A DNA stretch of 64,000 nt from Ectobius pallidus (taxonomy: Eukaryota; Arthropoda; Insecta; Blattodea; Ectobiidae), in NCBI GenBank assembly GCA_964059195.1, contig CAXKWD010000005.1, positions 96,175,882 through 96,239,881 of the forward strand. Direction: 5' to 3'. The translations under genes and the position numbers were made by a program. The first letter of the stretch is position 1. The number at the start of each line of letters is the position of its first letter. The notes beneath the pieces are model-generated. The model ran no database searches. It saw only the letters and a program-made list of their open reading frames with translations, and was not told where the DNA came from. Shown piece after piece: positions 61,344 to 64,000 of the stretch.

Positions 61344-62365
61344 GTGAAGGACCCATGATACACGTAATCCACATTTAGGAAACCGATTCCCATCTCTGAA
61401 TTACGTTAGAGAATATTATGTTAGCAGAATGTAGAATATCTGTACAAAGCTTGAGGATGGAAAACTTTGCAGTTGATGCATTTATTACATGGATTTTCAT
61501 ACATTTGAACTTGGGAACTGAAATCTATAGGTTTCCTGCACTTTTCAGGAAATTGGTGGAAATAAAACAAAAGTGTAGGCCTATAACATAGCTAGAAATT
61601 TTCCAATGCTCTTAACAAAATTGGTTTAAACTCGAACAAAATTTAAATATTTATTTTGATAGAATAACCATAATGAATTTGGATTTTGTTGAAATTTGAG
61701 TATAGAACATGAAACTTGGCATAGCAGTAATCATAACGGTCAAATTATTTAAATTGATGAAACTATGGGAAGCTTTCGCAATTCCCTCCTTTTGAGAGGT
61801 TTTCAATTTCCAATTTGTGGAAATTCATTGCATATTGTTAAACGATTTTCAGAATTACCCACTTCAATTTCAGGATCTCATACCAGCTAGAAATTATGTT
61901 TTCACTAGGGCTGTACTATCCTTTCCTTATATAGGTGAAATCAGAAGCACGAGAAAAGGCTCCTTTCTTCTTGTAAGGTATCAAATTTATAGGCTAAGTA
62001 CATCAGGTTTCTTGATTGTAATGAAATTGTTTCAGAGGGACTGTGAACTCCAATTATTTTTAAAGAAGCAGCCACCTTATCCATTTCGGGATTATTTATT
62101 AAGTTAACATTTTTCCTTCAGTAGCCTCTAGCATATTAAATTAATTAAATTTTAAAATTACTGATTTTTCCAATGTTTTCCACTCTCGCAATCCATCGAC
62201 ATAGGCTTTTACGCGAACATAAAGTCATTTAAGTAAATACTTTTCTTAATAAGTTTTTATCAGTTTAGTAAAATAACACAACATAAAGTGAAATCTTTCT
62301 GGAATGGTTTAATATTGCTTTGGACACTAATACAATGTTCATAAAAAAGAGCCATATTGACTTAT

Positions 62366-62588
62366 TTAAATTAAAAGATGCAATAATCCCACGTTGTCAA
62401 TATTACAGTTCTTAAAATGTGTGGAAATAAGTTGTATTTCGACCAACGTGTGGTCGTCCTCAGTAATAAATTGATGTGCTCTATTGAATCACTGAGGATG
62501 ACCACAAATCGGTCGAAATATATCTGATTTCCACACATTTTAAGAACTTTAATATTGCCAATGCGGGATTACTGCTTCTTTTAATTTG
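62366..62588. mobile_element. Foldback element with ~99-bp inverted arms
   Basis: The left arm (62366-62464) and right arm (62491-62588) are imperfect inverted repeats over their full length, around a 26-bp spacer. Arm landmarks are AAAATGTGTGGAAAT / ATTTCCACACATTTT and TGGTCGTCCTCAGT / ACTGAGGATGACCA. The outer ends are TTTAAATTAAAAG / CTTTTAATTTGAA. No coding potential. Likely a snapback MITE. Confidence 0.75.
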
Positions 62589-63637
62589 AACACTAATATC
62601 TATTGAAACAATATTTCACTGCCTATTCCATTCTTATGACCAACAACTTTTAGAAATGCCCTTATATCGGCCAGCCACGGTCGTTTATCTTTTACCCTAA
62701 TATGTTTGCAAGGATCGCAAGGGTAAAACTTCAGCTCGTTACTACTGGATACGTCAAGGTGTCATTAATTGATATGTGATGTGTGTATTGCTTCCAGTGA
62801 GCAGGATAAAAACATGCATTGATTAAAAACATAATTTCGATTTGGTGCAAGCCAGCTCGTTTGTTTTTATTCTTTTCTTATTTATCCTAATTAGGTTAAA
62901 ATTAGGTTAACTATTTCTAATTCCCAACTGTTGATGGCATTGGTTAATATCTGGTAACACATACGATTATACTTTTATTATGTCGTGATGTAACACATAT
63001 TGTATTTATTATAAATAACACAAGCAAGAAAGTAGTTATTATTTATATAATATGATAAATTTTATTCATGGAATAGTTTTAATAAATCTCACCCAAGATT
63101 ACGAGTTTCACAAACAAATTCGCTTTCGAGAATCAATTATTGATATTATAACTTCTGAATCTACTGTAGTGCTACCAATATAACAATGGCTTGAAGAACA
63201 GACTTCATTGGCCTATACCCTGTGAGTCTTTGACCGAAATAGACCATTTGACTTAAGAATAAATTTTCATTAAGGAGGGAAGTACATCTTTGAGGATTAA
63301 AAAATGCTTTTTTCAAATTAATTTTTTCTCTTAGTACGCACTTTTCTCTTCAATTTGGCGAAATATTTTTTTATTTATGTGTGATACTTAGGGTTAGGGT
63401 CATCTGCTTTGTCACTTTAATTCCACATCCTTCGGTAAGTTTTTCGCTCGTTTTCCGCAATGTTAAATTTTATAAACCGTTTTCATCATAACTTGGAAAC
63501 TATTAAAAATGTTAAAGTGATTTTTTTATGCTGGTATGGTTTAACTATGTGAACAACATAAAACAGGAGTTTTTTTGTCACTTGTAGTTTATTTTTTAAA
63601 ATAATTTGTCTCACATAAACTTAAAATTTGTATTATA

Positions 63638-63938
63638 AAAGTAAAGTGATCCCTATACGGGTCATGGAGGCCCAGAGGGTTCCAGGAGGTTGAGGCTCCA
63701 AGGTTTTTGACATTCGACACATGAAGGTGATAAGGTTGTCAGCCTTACGCACCGGCCGCCTTTACCCCCAGGATTGCTCCTGGTACTAATTTCTCTTAGA
63801 GGCTGAGTCGACCCCAGGGCCATAATGCCACCAGAAGGATTAGGCCAATTGAAAAATCTCAACGACCTCATCGGGAATTGAACCCGCGACCTCCGGTTTG
63901 TAGCGCAGCGCCTCAACCACTACGCTACGGCGTACCCC
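63638..63938 (-). mobile_element. tRNA-derived SINE, family A, copy 3
   Basis: A 301-bp element flanked by a perfect 15-bp target-site duplication AAAATTTGTATTATA (63623-63637 and 63939-63953). Same length and sequence order as 6798-7098, with the tRNA-like head (GTAGTGGTTGAGGCGC; B box GGTTCAATTCCCG) at the right end. The B box has one change from the other copies. Confidence 0.92.
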
Positions 63939-64000
63939 AAAATTTGTATTATATTGTTTAGAAATTAAGAAAATAATTTTGAAGAGATATCACTAAGATC

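Larger units (their letters stand above)
34758..64000 (+). other. Very long intron and/or 3' flank
   Basis: It begins with the consensus donor GTGAGT at 34758. One weak candidate exon appears at 61230. Otherwise it is AT-rich DNA full of repeats, listed separately. Stretches 34810-36100, 36800-37740, 40660-41890, 46100-47280, 48060-49040, 49630-51420, 51870-52940, 54850-55600, 56100-57320, 58000-58340, 59680-60290 and 61380-62360 contain no gene or repeat I can name beyond simple AT-rich sequence. Confidence 0.55.

Noticed and set aside
1..64000. CRISPR arrays, prokaryotic operons, phage or endogenous viral genes
   Set aside because: No spaced direct repeats of the right kind and no recognisable viral or bacterial coding sequence. 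The tandem repeat at 60308 has no unique spacers.

Overview
The window looks like nuclear DNA from a large, AT-rich, repeat-dense insect genome, probably Blattodea (cockroach or termite). That placement is inference. It rests on the genome style: one multi-exon gene with introns over 10 kb, many tRNA-derived SINE families, hAT-like, mariner and Helitron-like elements, LINE 3' fragments, long trinucleotide microsatellites, and a strongly over-represented palindrome TAGGCCTA. There are no bacterial features, operons, CRISPR arrays or convincing functional tRNA/rRNA genes.

The only convincing host gene lies on the + strand. Its core is a 6,699-nt internal exon (28059-34757) that is open throughout. 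It encodes about 2,230 residues of low-complexity, acidic, Ser/Glu/Lys-rich and presumably disordered protein, with basic clusters at the N-terminal side, proline-rich and glutamine-rich stretches, and two or three short charged helices near its end. A 63-nt exon at 17797-17859 lies upstream across a 10.2-kb intron. Both exons have phase-1 introns on both sides and are multiples of three, so each could be skipped without a frameshift. A weaker candidate downstream exon with the same phase is at 61230-61343. A possible non-coding first exon ends at 9518, and a possible alternative terminal exon starts at 21692. I could not recognise the protein family.

Layout. 1-17796: 5' flank or first introns, with SINEs, a LINE 3' end, a hAT-like MITE pair (its second copy is at 19905), a composite hairpin repeat, and a palindromic mariner made of two inverted transposase C-terminal halves. 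17797-28058: small exon and long intron holding four hAT/pogo-like elements, a recent poly(A) retroposed insert with an 11-bp target-site duplication, a small Cys-rich ORF and TA/GA microsatellites. 28059-34757: giant exon. 34758-64000: most simply a very long intron (or intron plus 3' flank) filled with SINEs, further hAT-like MITEs, Helitron-like copies, a LINE remnant, a 25-bp minisatellite and a foldback element.

The main structural result beyond the gene is a set of at least seven related hAT-like non-autonomous elements. They share TIRs around YAGRNYYNGGATTTTAGG, carry 8-bp target-site duplications in the clearer copies, and have interiors full of short repeats of the terminal motif. 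No intact transposase is present in the window.
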